Source: Cadophora sp. MPI-SDFR-AT-0126 (taxonomy: Eukaryota > Ascomycota > Leotiomycetes > Helotiales > Ploettnerulaceae). Taken from it: DNA of 64,000 nt. The DNA lies in NCBI GenBank assembly GCA_020747065.1, contig JAGMVK010000006.1:1240001-1304000 (forward strand). Reading direction: 5' to 3'. Below the pieces are notes generated by a model, which worked only from the letters and a program-made list of their open reading frames with translations, did no database searches and was not told where the DNA came from. Below are positions 43,751-55,391 of the stretch, piece by piece. Within the stretch, counting starts at the first letter, position 1. Each line of letters opens with the position of its first letter. Both the position numbers and the translations under genes were made by a program.

Positions 43751-46301
43751 TCACGCCCTCCCGAAGTTCCTCGGCAACCTCTTCTCTCCCTCCTTATAGG
43801 GAATCCCCGCTTCCTCCCTCGCAAGATCATTCACCCACCGTCCCTTCGGCACAACCCCCTCCCCATTCGCCCACTTATCGGCGAGATAGAACCACGCCAG
43901 CGCGTTCCCTACCGTCCCAACTTCATCGCTCACGCTAACCTTCGCATACGCACACATCTCCTCATACAGCTTCTCGTCCGTCCACAGCTCCAGTAAATGC
44001 TGAGCCACAGCATGCCAATCGCCCGCCTCAACCAGAAAGCCGTTCTTGCCGTGCTGGACCTGCAAGGGAATACCACCGCAGTTCGTAGCAATGACAGGCT
44101 TACCTTTGTGAATAGCTTCTGAGACTTTGACTTCGAAGCCTTCCCGGGTGGACAGCTGCAGGACGGTGTGTGAAGCTGAGAGGAGGGTGTTGAGTAGCTG
44201 GTCGTTGGGCGCGAGGCGCATGACGGAGATGGAAGAGAGGAGGTGCGGGAATTTCGTCTCGAGCGTGTTCATGGTTTGGTCGAGGACGATGGTTCCGTCG
44301 GGGTCGTCGACGGACCCGTTGCCGCATATTACAAGTTGGGGGGCTTCGAGGCTGGGGTCGTATTTGTCGAGGAGTCGCCGGAATTCAGCGTAGCATTGGA
44401 TGAGGTCCGGGATGCCCTTGGCGGGGTCGAAGCGGGCGACTTGGATGAAGTATTTCTTGAGAGGCCATTTGAGTTGGGTCCTGTGGGATTGTTAGTTAGG
44501 TCTGGGGAAAGGGAGGCGGGAGAGGAGACGGACATTCTGATTGCGTGGCATTGCTCGTTGTAAATGTGGCCGTAGTAGCCTCGATCCCATTCATTCATGT
44601 CCTTGTTAAGCCCATCAAGCCTGCTAATGTTAGTAAAGTGTCTGAGCACTTTGGAGAGTTTGGACTCACCAGTCTGTGGTGGCAGGCAGATATGCCACAC
44701 TTGACGCTGGAACATTGCTGGGGACGAAGGAAGGAATTGGATGGCTAATGAACATATCTGCCAGCTTGATGTTTTGCCACAGGAATTGCCAGACATCTGC
44801 TTGAGTAGTACCCTCTTGTACAGCAAGATCTCCGCGGATTTGGATGTGGCTTCGGTAGAGGACTGGTCGGTTGGGAGTCAACTTCTTTATGAGAGGAATC
44901 AACCCTGGCATCTGGGGGTCATCAATCTGGTCTTGTTAGTAGCTCCGTCTCAATAGATGTCTAGACTCGAATTTGGACGTACCACGATGATGTCCGCACC
45001 GCCTTCTTCGGCTGGGCGTAGAGGGCCTCCAGGGGACAGCCAATATCTCTTTGCATTATCTCCAATCCAATCCACCAGGACCTGCTTCTCTTCAGCACTA
45101 ATACGAACTCCTGGCTCGGCAACACCTTGAAGAATATTATGGATCGTCTTGGTAATTCGGAAAACTCCTGGCTTCGGTTTCGGAACAAACCAAAGGAGTT
45201 TCACGCCTAGGAGATTCGCAAGTCGAACAAGTGCGTGTCTCATCAAAGCTACTCCTCCTCCTTGCGGCGTGCTACTGAAGAATGCAATCTTGGTGCCCAT
45301 CTTCTTGAGATTGGTAACGAAATGCATCATGGAGACCCATGTGGGAGCATCACACGACCGCTTGAAGTCATCGACGCTCAGGATATGTGCTCTTCCGCCA
45401 GCATCAATCTCGACGATACCTCTGTAGCCGACTTGAAGTAGAGGGGCAAGGTTGGGACCAAAGTGCCTTCAATGAAGTCAGCGTTGGCTTGTTGAAAATA
45501 GAAAACAATTGTGGTGCGATCCGAGGTAACCGAAGTAGCACAGGACATTGAATGGGCTAGGGCACACGTACAAGATACATTTCCTAGCCATTGAGTCGGC
45601 TTGCTCATCCACGCATTTCGCACTCCAAAAACTCCTATCCTTGGAGTGCATTTCGAATCCTTCCACTTCTGGGACGATTGAGATTGGCACAATGTCCAGG
45701 TCTAGCCATAGCCTGGAGCAGAGTCTTGGTGACTTCGTCAGTAGTTCCATTGGAAGTCCTGCCCCTATGAACTTCGCAATATTTGTATGCTCGTACTTGT
45801 CCAGCTGATCGATCACGTAGTCTGCAATTGGGTCCTCGCCCTTTCCAATAGCATCCTTGAGCTCAATGGTTTCAACCGAAAAGTCGATCAGATATGTGTT
45901 GTCGTGGATAGCAATCGCAACTACAGCAGAATCGTCGTCATTGAAGGCAACAGCAATGCCTGCGAAGAGCGTCTAGACGCAAGTCTCCAATTTAGCTCGG
46001 ACAATCTGGTTGCACAATTTAAATTGAAAACACGCACCATGAGAGAAGGAGCAAAAGGGCCTTCCTTCTCGGCGAGGAGGCTGGTCCTGCGAGCCCGCAA
46101 TTTTGAAGGCTTGGTCTGGAACCGAGCGCCATGTTTGAATGCCATCAGAGCCCAGACATAGGGTCGAAGACTTCTGGGCGTACTCCGAAGAGGAGTTGGG
46201 ACTCTGGAGGGGGGTGTAATAGCTCCATCTGAGGCATTGAGAGGTACACCGCTCAAGGCAGAGTGTGGATGAAGGGGTTTCGAATGGTTCAAGTCGAACA
46301 T
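43751..46301 (-). CDS. Trehalose synthase/phosphorylase-like GT4 glycosyltransferase (CCG-9 type)
   Basis: Six exons: 46038-46301, 45572-45972, 44983-45466, 44670-44926, 44534-44620 and 43751-44480; 740 aa. The order matches fungal retaining trehalose synthases of the clock-controlled-gene-9 type. A variable N-terminus is followed by TLFAGIAVAFNDDDSAVVAI and HFGPNLAPLLQVGYRGIVEI. Next come FFSSTPQGGGVALMRHALVR and LYRSHIQIRGDLAVQ. The GT4 sugar-nucleotide domain has YFIQVARFDPAKGIPDLIQC, LQLSTREGFEVKVSEAIHKG and PVIATNCGGIPLQV. These enzymes join or phosphorolyse glucose units of trehalose, a stress and spore reserve. Intron 5 has a GTCCGT donor, chosen because it alone restores RMTQLKWPLKKYF. 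Cytosolic; no signal peptide. Confidence 0.9.
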
Positions 46302-47394
46302 ATTAAAAATATAGAAGTACTCTCGTATTTATGTGACTTTGCTTGAAATCAAAGTACCAAAGAAATTTGCAGGAAGCGGTACTTCTGTTGTTTATGTAGC
46401 GGAGACAAAGAGACAGTGTGGGATGAAAGTAGAGCAAGAGATGCAGGCAGGTTACACAGGTCGCGAGCGCGAGGCTGTGGCAAGGGACAGCGAGCTACTC
46501 ACGGTACCTTTCTTTGTCCGTCGTACGAAGAATCGGATGGTAACCTCGACCACGTTCTGTGCCTTGTATGGTGACTGGATGTGACTCGGATCTCGGCGGT
46601 GTCATTCGAGTACAGCAAACAGGTTGTGGCGAACATCCAAGAAATGTCAAGTATCCCACTCGGATCATCAAGTCAGGCCACTTTCTTGAGCAGCCTCGTG
46701 TGGGGAAGAGCTCAGCCTCGTCCTCAGATCCATGCAAGACCAGTTGATACCAGAATATTCATCCAGGGAGCTCTGCTTTGAGAGCTAGAAGGCCGACTGG
46801 ATTTGCTTCTGACCGCACGCATGGGGGCAGCATTCTCCCCTTGGTCCTGCATCATGTGATACCTGAATCACCCTGAGAGTGAGTAAACCGAGAGATGCCG
46901 TGGGGGTCATCCGGGCGCAATACCGTCCGAGCTGTAAGTCTCTCCATGCTTCGTTCGTGATCGTAAGTAAAACTTTACACGTCGGTTCGGAAGAGAAATA
47001 GCTTGGGTCAAGGTCGAAGTTCCCTCCACATCTCTGTTGTGGATTTAAAGTTTCTCATTTAGGACTAGCTCAGGGGTATATCGCAACAGCCCACTCACGT
47101 CTCTTTGACTTTCCAAGATGTCAAACACCGACACCAAGTATCTATTGTTCAGAAACGCCAACCAACGCCCATGCCCTCCGTCCGGCACAATCCTCCAGCC
47201 TGCTGAAGTCTATAATAGGCCGTTTCGAACTTACGCCCGCCATTCGAGTCTGGTCTGTTCTCTCGAGCCAGCAGGCTATGGTCCGGAATACCAACAGATT
47301 TTCTGTTTCTGTTTCTGTACATTCTTTGGAGCTTCGCTGTCTGGTAGTAATGCCTGTGTGCCCACTGTAATCATGGAGCAAACGCCGAAATCCT
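46302..47394. other. Intergenic region upstream of trehalose synthase
   Basis: Promoter of the trehalose synthase gene and 3' flank of the GT32 gene. No gene is supported. Confidence 0.4.
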
Positions 47395-49062
47395 TCATAT
47401 CCTCACCTCAGGTTGGCTTCCGCTACTTGTAGACGCGGCAGCTTGCTCAGCAGGCGGTTGTACTTGAGGTTCTCGCTGGGTTTCGCCTTGTGGCGGAGCT
47501 TGGTTCTCTGTCTGCTCCGATTGTTGCGATTCTTGTTGCTGAGTTGTTTGCTGTTGATTGGCTGGTTGCTGGCCTCCTGGCTGTTGTTCTGCTGGTGTTT
47601 GGGTAGCTGGCCACCAAGGTTGTGTCTGAATGAGTGCCGGGGGCGTTTGTGCTTGAGTGATCTGCTCAATGTGGACGTAAGATGCCGCTTCGCATTCGGT
47701 CTTGAGCTCAGCTTGTAGCCTCGCAGCGTCTTCTTTGGCTGCAGCCTCGTCCTCTGCCACCTCTGCATCGTATCTCTCCTTATCTATTTGTTCCTTCTCC
47801 TTGATCAATTTGACCTTATCATCAAAAGGTAGGCCTTCAAATGCAGCTGTGTTGTCGGTCCAATTCCAAACACAGCCTGGCTCCCAATTGCATTCTTCCA
47901 CCATTCCATAAGCCGGGTGGCTGTATCGAGGATGCCTTGATGGCCAGAGTGAAGCATGGTAGTGATGTTTAACCAGAGCGTTTGGAGAGTCGTGGCTGAG
48001 AGAGTTTGAATGTCCCTGACCTGCTGCGAAAGAGTCGACAGTGAGGACGAGGATGTTCCCGACTAGTACGGGCTGTGTCAGCGCGTGGAAAGTGTCCCAA
48101 TACAGTCGGCGATGGGTTTGGGTAGCCATTTCTGCTAGGACCGCGGCAGTGAAAGCCGACGGACCTGTGCCGGTGATTACTTCGTCGAAGTTGAGTTTAA
48201 TTTCCGAAATAGGTACGGCTTGTTTCTGCGCCACCTCGTTCAACCAGTGGAGAACATGTTCGATGAGCCGCATCATCACCGGGTGTCTTGGCTTGGTCAT
48301 AAACGTCCACTGGCAGAAAGATTGAGATTTCGGGCCAAGAATCGTATGGTTGACGAACGAAGGCTCATCGATCTCAACACTGATGACAAGATCAACATCG
48401 CTTTCGTTGAACTGTGGTGGAATCCATGTGTTGACGGCTCTGAGGTTTTCAACATCAATGTCTGCGTAGACTCCTCCCTCCGCGTACATGACAAGATACC
48501 GCAAAAGATCAGCTTTGATGATCGTCGCGTTGAGAGTTCGATATGTCTCAATAATATCTGGGCGATAAATTACACCATCGCGGCCAAAATGAGTTTCAAC
48601 GTAGTCCAAATCGTTGTTGTCCGTCAGGACTTCATATCGATAACTAGGATTCAACTGCGGCCATGTTTTTGCTCGCTCAGATTCCCTCTGTTCAAATTCG
48701 AGTGGGTCGGTCTTCCAGGTCTGCCAAATCTTCTTTGGAAATTTGGTATCTTGAGCACGAACCATAGGTTGCTGATATGCGAGAACACGCTTCAGGACTT
48801 CGCCAGGAGTGTGTTGGAATCGCTCGAAATGATCGATTTGGGTGTATAGTAGAAGGAGAAGGGCGCATGCGATGTAAACTGGAGCTGCTCGTTTGCTTTG
48901 CTTCCGAAATCTCCCACCACCAATCGACGGAGTCTTGATATGCATGTTTGCTTGAATCATAGATTCTGTCGCATCGAGAGGCGAGGAGAAAGATGCAATT
49001 GTTCCAAAATGGCAGACGATCGAAGTTGTTCGTATGTTTGCAAGAAAATAGTTTTCTAACAT
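47395..49062 (-). CDS. Glycosyltransferase family 32, Och1/Hoc1-like, with Gln-rich tail
   Basis: One exon, 555 aa. A type II membrane anchor near residues 59-75 (AAPVYIACALLLLLYTQI) indicates a Golgi enzyme with its catalytic part in the lumen. The GT32 core has FPKKIWQTWKTDP, ATIIKADLLRYLVMYAEGGV and the DxD motif in YADIDVENLRAVN, then QWTFMTKPRHPVMMRLIEH and HYHASLWPSRHP. Och1/Hoc1-type members transfer mannose from GDP-mannose in N-glycan or cell-wall mannan synthesis. The last 75 residues are unusual: Gln/Pro/Glu-rich (QQPGGQQPANQQQTTQQQES). GAGGTGAGGA at the very end resembles a donor site, so the last codons could differ if an unrecognised intron exists. Confidence 0.9.
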   Translation of the reverse strand: MLENYFLANIRTTSIVCHFGTIASFSSPLDATESMIQANMHIKTPSIGGGRFRKQSKRAAPVYIACALLLLLYTQIDHFERFQHTPGEVLKRVLAYQQPMVRAQDTKFPKKIWQTWKTDPLEFEQRESERAKTWPQLNPSYRYEVLTDNNDLDYVETHFGRDGVIYRPDIIETYRTLNATIIKADLLRYLVMYAEGGVYADIDVENLRAVNTWIPPQFNESDVDLVISVEIDEPSFVNHTILGPKSQSFCQWTFMTKPRHPVMMRLIEHVLHWLNEVAQKQAVPISEIKLNFDEVITGTGPSAFTAAVLAEMATQTHRRLYWDTFHALTQPVLVGNILVLTVDSFAAGQGHSNSLSHDSPNALVKHHYHASLWPSRHPRYSHPAYGMVEECNWEPGCVWNWTDNTAAFEGLPFDDKVKLIKEKEQIDKERYDAEVAEDEAAAKEDAARLQAELKTECEAASYVHIEQITQAQTPPALIQTQPWWPATQTPAEQQPGGQQPANQQQTTQQQESQQSEQTENQAPPQGETQREPQVQPPAEQAAASTSSGSQPEVRI

Positions 49063-50469
49063 CGGACAGCTGGCATCGCTAGAAGATATCCTAGGTGAGT
49101 TAAGTTGACCGGGAACTACAATCCGAGGCCCTCCCTAGAATCCCTGAACTAATATTACTTGTTACTCCGGGAGTGGTATCAGGTTCGGCTGTCACAGCCC
49201 AAAGTTTGGAAACAGGTCCATCTGGAAAACTCCTTGCGACTATTTGCGCCATGCCACTGGATGTGTCCAACTCCGCCACATTTTCGAGTAGGGGCTCGCA
49301 TGATTTCATGAAACATCCTCGGCGCCCATCATTCTAGAACTTGAATAGACAGCTGCCGATGATCATTTCGCATACAAGGTTAGAATTGCTTGTTCGACGG
49401 GGACTGATCTCCAAAACATGGAGAAATTAGTGGCCGTGCACGAAACTCGAGAAGTTCCACTCGGCACATCAAGAACTTTTGTTTCTGTCATGTTCCTCCG
49501 ATGTCAAGACCAACATGATAGGCTAAATAGAGGGCTTGTTGAGGAATGAACTTTCCGGTTGACAGGTTTGCAAGGACGAATCTCTCGGCAGATCCTAACA
49601 GGGCGAGTGAATTCTTGAAATTTTATATCATAGTGCTATCATGAACGTTAAGCAAAGTGCCTCTTAAGTCTCTTGAATTGATATGCTAGGTATTTAATTT
49701 CCCTGCTAAATGCCGTGTTCTTTGCGGCAAGCTCTAATCGTACCGGCCCAACATTTCTGTTCTACTTCGAATTTATCCGGGTAAGGGTTGAGGCAGCTCG
49801 GTTCGCCACGAGCATCTGACAACGACAAATTCTTGCGACCGAGGCTCTTCACAAGTTTGAATTATACTTTTTTACCCCGCCAGCCATCGGAGATTGCGAA
49901 TTCAAGGTGTGTATATTCAGCACATGCAAATTATAAGCCGAGTGATATTGACGATTGTTGTGATCTCTTGGCACACGATCTGATCATTTGATAGGGAGAT
50001 CGTGAAACAGAAGCAGTTCCAAGAGAACAACGATGCCGACCAACCACCGCCTGACAAGGGAAATGCCGCACCAATACCAGATACACGAACTTTAAGTATG
50101 AAACGTGTTTCTCGCAAAGGCCCATTCTTCACTCGGACTCGGTTCTGCTCACGATGCACGTTTCAACCAAGACTCAACATATCTCCGACCAGCATCAGAG
50201 CCGTTTCCTTACCGACTTCTCCCCTTTACTCCTAACAAGATCGTCTTGTGTTAATCAACTATAGAGTTCTTAGACCTGGTGTCCGAACTTCTTCAGACAA
50301 TTCGATTGTCAACTCTTGTGCACCAGAAATTGTTAACGGTACCTGTTCGAGATCTTCCATGAGAGTACATTCACACTTGCAACTTCGTCTTTGACCTCAC
50401 TCGTTGGCACTGGAGGCTAAACTCCCTTCCACTCTCCTGATACTCTGGAAGAAGTTCAGTTGAGGTAGT
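49063..50469. other. Intergenic region between divergent GT32 and acyltransferase genes
   Basis: 1.4 kb with no supported gene. Short frames lack ATG starts or resemblance. It serves as promoter region for both flanking genes. Confidence 0.4.
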
Positions 50470-51915
50470 ATGGCTTCCAAATTCGATTCGAGATGGGAGA
50501 AGCAGGACATTTCGTCGTCCGCACATACCGCAGCAAAATGGGCTCTCGAATTTGTCCGACCGGCTGTCATGACGAGAGGCGCTCCCCAGAAGAAAGCCAT
50601 ACGAACAGCCTATCTTGATGGTCTTCGAGGATTTGCAGCTTTCTTGGTATACTGGCAGCATCACGAATTGTGGCCCCTCCGTGAGGTACCCGCGAGTCGG
50701 ATCATGGAAATGGGCTGGGGATATGAAGGCAAATACTACTTCGCTGCTTTGCCTGTCTTTAGAACTTTCTTCACCGGTGGCCATTTTGCTGTGGCTGTCT
50801 TCTTCGTCATCTCGGGATACGTTCTCTCTGTCAAACCTTTAGCTTTGATCCAAGCTGGCGAGTACAGTAAACTCGGGGAGAACATGGGGTCGGCTTTGTT
50901 CCGTCGCTGGACACGACTCCACCTACCAATCATCTTCATCACACTCGCATACCTTACCTCGTGGCATCTCTTCGGCCTATGGACTTTATCGCCAGTACAC
51001 AAGGCGACTTTCCGCGAAGAGATCTGGAACTGGTACATCGAATTCAAGAACTACTCATTCGTATTTAGAGGAGGTGGAGAAGCCTGGCTGACTTACAACT
51101 TCCCGGCCTGGTCCATCCCAGTCGAATTCCGAGGTTCGATCATTGTATATACCACCCTCATGGCAGTCTCGAGAGCCACGAGGAATGCCAGACTTTGGGT
51201 TGAAGTTGGATTAATTTACTACTTCATGTATGTCGTTGATGGCTGGTTTGGAGCCATGTTTATGGGCGGCGTACTCCTCTGTGATCTCGACCTTCTTGCG
51301 CGAAACGGAGACCTGCCAGTTTTGATTACAAAACTTGAACGCTGGAAAATGCCATTCTACTACAGTGTCTTCGTCGTGTCTCTGATCTTCAGCGGCTGCC
51401 CTTCACACATTATCGACATGGAAATCTTGGACAATGCACCGGGTTGGCACTACATCGGCAAGCTCAAACCCGAAGCACCCTGGGATCAGAAGTGGTTCTT
51501 CCTGTTCTGGGCAGCCATGTTCCTCGTAGCTGGCATCCCAAGGATATGGTGGCTCAAGGCCTTCTTCGAATCTTCCTTCAACCAATATCTCGGCCGCATC
51601 TCATTCTCACTTTACTTGGTTCACGGGCCCATCCTTTGGACACTGGGTGACAGATTGTATTGTGCCGTTGGATGGTACAAAGAAGCTCATGAGGAGTTTA
51701 TTCCAGATTGGGTCAACAAGTTTCCATTATCGCATAGTGGACCTTTGGGTCTCGAACCTGCGTTTCTGGTGCCGCATCTGATTTTGTTACCCTTGACGCT
51801 GTGGGCTGCGGAGATTGTGATGAAGATTTGTGATGAGCCCAGTGCAAGATTTGCGGCGTGGGCGTACTCCTTGACACTACCGCCCCCAGCACCCGTCATG
51901 GAATTACATGGATAG
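50470..51915 (+). CDS. Acyltransferase-3 family membrane protein
   Basis: One exon, 481 aa. The family signature near residue 47 is AYLDGLRGFAAFLVYWQHH, whose His is thought to be catalytic in acyltransferase-3 proteins. FFTGGHFAVAVFFVISGYVL, an RRWTRLHLPIIFITL segment and the C-terminal FNQYLGRISFSLYLVHGPIL are also typical. About ten hydrophobic helices can be followed. Family members O-acylate sugars, lipids or secondary metabolites at membranes. The acceptor here is unknown, and no biosynthetic partner gene is adjacent. The frame starts with an ATG in a clear context, and the length matches fungal relatives. Confidence 0.9.
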   Translation: MASKFDSRWEKQDISSSAHTAAKWALEFVRPAVMTRGAPQKKAIRTAYLDGLRGFAAFLVYWQHHELWPLREVPASRIMEMGWGYEGKYYFAALPVFRTFFTGGHFAVAVFFVISGYVLSVKPLALIQAGEYSKLGENMGSALFRRWTRLHLPIIFITLAYLTSWHLFGLWTLSPVHKATFREEIWNWYIEFKNYSFVFRGGGEAWLTYNFPAWSIPVEFRGSIIVYTTLMAVSRATRNARLWVEVGLIYYFMYVVDGWFGAMFMGGVLLCDLDLLARNGDLPVLITKLERWKMPFYYSVFVVSLIFSGCPSHIIDMEILDNAPGWHYIGKLKPEAPWDQKWFFLFWAAMFLVAGIPRIWWLKAFFESSFNQYLGRISFSLYLVHGPILWTLGDRLYCAVGWYKEAHEEFIPDWVNKFPLSHSGPLGLEPAFLVPHLILLPLTLWAAEIVMKICDEPSARFAAWAYSLTLPPPAPVMELHG

Positions 51916-52853
51916 AGATGGCCGTTTACGAATTCGAGACAGCATCTGGATATCCTGGGACCGGTTTCATGTTTCCTTTGCATATGTTCGATCTTGCAGC
52001 ACATTTAAGCGTTTCGCAGCTACATATCCCGAGAAGCGATTTGCAAGCCTATGTTTATGTTTGGCTTGTGGTGGTCAGAGTACCAAGTGTAAAGATCTTC
52101 ACCACTTCCTCGCTCATGGCGAATGGCGTTGTAGGTGACTAAGACAATGAAGACTTATTCAAAGAAACCCTCTGGTCTATTCTGCTCTCTTTGATGACAT
52201 GGGACATGCTCGAATTAATTTGAATCTACGAGGCCGATTTGCAATTGACATATGAATTCAAATTGACCTTTGTATCATTTAGAATATACAGTCGAAGAAC
52301 CAGGACTTTCGAGCTAATCTATGTACGAATAGGAAAGTGACTTCCTAAACTTTTTGGAAGGTAGTCAATTGTGAGCTTCCTTTTTCCTCTCTAAAGAAGC
52401 GCTGAGTTTTCCCTTGGGGAAAAACCATTGATCTATGAAGAGAATTTGTAAATGTTCGACACTTGCTTCAATGATGAAGACGCTCTTGCCGTCAAATTTG
52501 TAAAGTGGTGAATGAGGTCTCTCCCAATCGATCAGCCAACAGAGGGATAGAGATAGGGAATAAGCGAAAGTAGCTTTCAATGCCGCAATGGTTGTGAGCT
52601 ACAGATCAACTACCAGTGAACATGTAGAAGGGAGTATGCCATGTTCTCCATTCGACCCTGATTTACGCCCTTTTGCCAGTTTCGTTGCAGCTTAGATCTG
52701 TTGGGAGGGAAGTAAACAATAGTTGGGTCACATGATCATGTCTCCACCTGCGAAAATCGCTAAAGTCAACCTCAAGTTTCCCGGATCGAGGTTCACCTTA
52801 CGGCATCGAAGTATCGCGTATCTTGACATTAATTAAAGTCGAAATAAATCGAA
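51916..52853. other. Intergenic region upstream of the SET gene
   Basis: No gene is supported in 0.94 kb. It holds the 3' flank of the acyltransferase gene and the SET-gene promoter. Confidence 0.4.
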
Positions 52854-55092
52854 ATGGAAGGATCCTTGCCGCTCGTTCAGGCTCTTTTGAGCTGGGGCCA
52901 AGAGCACGGGACATCGCTTGCTCCAGATGTCGAGATCTACCAGGATCCCGTGACGGGACTGTCCTTTCGAGCCCTCCAAAACATTCCACCTGGGACGAAC
53001 CTCGTCAACTGCTCTTTCCAGACAACTCTCTCCTACCTCAACACCACAGAGCTATCCTCTGCTTTCCAGTCGCATTCACCGCCATTTCCTCCCAACTTCG
53101 TCAACAGCCTAAAAGGTCACGACCCAAACATCGTTGGCCACTTCTTCCTCATTCAGCAATATCTCCTTGGCGCAAAATCTTTCTGGTGGCACTATATCCG
53201 TCTCCTACCACAGCCAGATACGCCGGAAGCTCTCGGACTGCCTGTCTGGTGGCCAGAAGCAGATCTTGCATTCCTAAATGGGACGAACGCCGAGCCGCCA
53301 ATCAAGAAACGGAAGGCGTTGTGGGAAGAAGAATGGAAGCGTGGAATTCATTTATTAGGAAATGGTTTTGAGGACTGTGAGAAATACACTTACCATCTCT
53401 ACCGGTGGGCTGCGAGTATTTTTGGGAGCAGAAGTTTTCGCGCTTCCCTGACGATTCCGACAGAACTTATCAGTGGCTCGCTAAATTCTTCAGAAGACTT
53501 ACCATTGATCTTGGAGCACGTTGAGAAGGATCATTTCTCTGTTCTCCTTCCTCTTATGGATGTCGGCAACCACAATGGCATCAACCAAGTTGATTGGTCA
53601 CGAGATACTGCTGCAAATTGTTTCAGCCTCTCGAATCTCGAGCATATCTCGCAAGGCAGTCAGATCTACAATTTCTATGGCGACAAGTCAAATAGTGAGC
53701 TACTTGTCGCTTACGGTTTCACACTTCCTGGTACAGAGAGGGATGCCGTCAACTTGAGATTGACGCCCAGCCCCGATGTCGTGCAATTGCGCCGCTCCCA
53801 GGCTTCGCATATTGTAGACCCAACCCAACCAGAGCAAGAATTCATGTTCAACGTCAGGATACCGAAGGATGAAACGAGGCATGTTCAAGGTCTTCCGCAG
53901 CTAGATATGTTCTCTACTGGCCTTGTCAACACTATGTCTTGCATGTTAGCCAACAATAAGGAGAGAAGGTTCTTGCTTGCCAACCCCACCTACTCCCTCG
54001 AGAAGGATCCAGACGTGTTCGGTAGTCTGATGTCAAGAAACATATTCTTCGTTCTCCGAATTCTCCACGATAAGCTACAGTACGAAGTTTCTCGTATCGA
54101 GCAGGGTGGCGCTGACCTTGGGTGAGTAAGAGCTCCCAAAACAAGACACAAAGCTGATGCACCCCGGGACAGGACACCCAAGACACAAAACCAGCACACA
54201 GCTTTAGAATACCGAAACAGACAAATTCAACTTCTGCGGAAAGCGATTCCACCTATTTCAGCTATCCTCCAATCTGCTTTTTCGTATAGCTCTTTCTGCC
54301 AACACTCCTGTCACAACGCCAGTCAATCTGAACACGACCTCATTTCATTACACAGCCACGTTGAATTTCTTTCTCTAGAATGTGCCTTCAGCTGGTTGCA
54401 TAAGCACTATCCCGATGTCACAGGCAAGGTATCACAATTGATATCCGAAGATCAAGAAGAACCGCTTCCGCTCGATTGGGCTATCCTTGTTGAGGATTGG
54501 GACCATACTTATTGGACGGTATGGGTTTATCTCATTTGGATGCTATGGCTACACAACAAAAGAGATTTCGCGGTCCGGCATGTCGATCTAGCTAAGTGGA
54601 TATCTGCGATGAACAAGTAAGTGACATGATTAAGGAGCGCTCGATCTCCTATGGGAAGTAGCTGATACCGAACCAGATCATACGATGAAATGCTCTCTTC
54701 AGATTTAGACTCAGCAAACTTTCACGCTGATTCTACTGAGCAAGAAACCATTGACTTCATGGTGCAGAATATCTCTGAGATCGGAGACCTAGTTTCCTCT
54801 CCACTTCATCAGAGTACAACGGAGCGATTACGGAATTTCGCAAGTTTCGTGGCTAGCGAAGAAGTTTTGTCTGCTTCGTACCAGATGGTGGTAAGTTTTA
54901 ACCTTATCGGACTGTGATAGTTGCTGTGTTGGGCAAATTTATGAGTGCGTCCGTGCTAACTTTTGGCAGACTGGTTCGCAAGCTGGCGAGATCTTGGAGC
55001 AAAAGCTTCTTTGTATTTCCAAAGTTGGTCAGGCTATGCCTGTACAAGAAGAAGGATCTTGGGTGACATTTCTTTCTTCCTTGACTACCTGA
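52854..55092 (+). CDS. SET-domain protein lysine methyltransferase (SETD/RLSMT type)
   Basis: Four exons: 52854-54121, 54173-54616, 54677-54890 and 54970-55092; 682 aa. It has the layout of non-histone SET enzymes. An N-terminal GLSFRALQNIPPGTNLVNCS segment is followed by an inserted helical iSET region (FFLIQQYLLGAKSFWWHYI). The SET core has LLPLMDVGNHNGIN (the N-H pair binds S-adenosylmethionine) and QIYNFYGDKSNSELLVAYGF, with the conserved Tyr. A helical C-terminal domain continues through exons 2-4. Yeast relatives methylate ribosomal proteins or elongation factors; the substrate here is unknown. The introns carry GTGAGT or GTAAGT donors and join in phase (ALEYRNRQIQLLRK, AMNKSYDEML). The ATG at 52854 is the first in frame. 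Confidence 0.9.
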
Positions 55093-55205
55093 TTGGACTT
55101 TTTATATCATTGTTTTAGAAGGGATTCAGATTTATTCCAGGATGAGCTTGCGGTATATTTGTACTTCCGTACGAAGTCTACGGAGAGTAATAGCCGACAG
55201 CAGAG

Positions 55206-55391
55206 AGCGATACTGAGGTATGAGACCAATCAGAACGCTCAGCGACACCCGAGAGCGATGCAGGGGAGTAACAGCCAATCAAAATGAACAGGTCAGCGAT
55301 GAGGAGAGCGATACAAGGGTTGAGCACCCAATCAAATACCACAGCGATGTTCACAGCGATGACCAGAGCGATGCCCCAAAAGTTGAGCGAT
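55206..55391. repeat. Array of spaced AGCGAT hexamers
   Basis: AGCGAT occurs at 55206, 55254, 55295, 55307, 55343, 55355, 55367 and 55386, with AGCGAC at 55241. Several intervals are 12 bp or a multiple (12, 36, 12, 12), pointing to a degenerate 12-bp tandem repeat. It starts 114 bp after the SET stop codon. Confidence 0.75.

Noticed and set aside
43502..43996. Plus-strand frame of 164 codons
   Set aside because: Mostly antisense to the last trehalose synthase exon; Pro/Arg-rich shadow.
47118..47432. Plus-strand ATG frame of 104 codons
   Set aside because: Overlaps the end of the GT32 gene, with no domain and no splice support; weak compared with the GT32 call.
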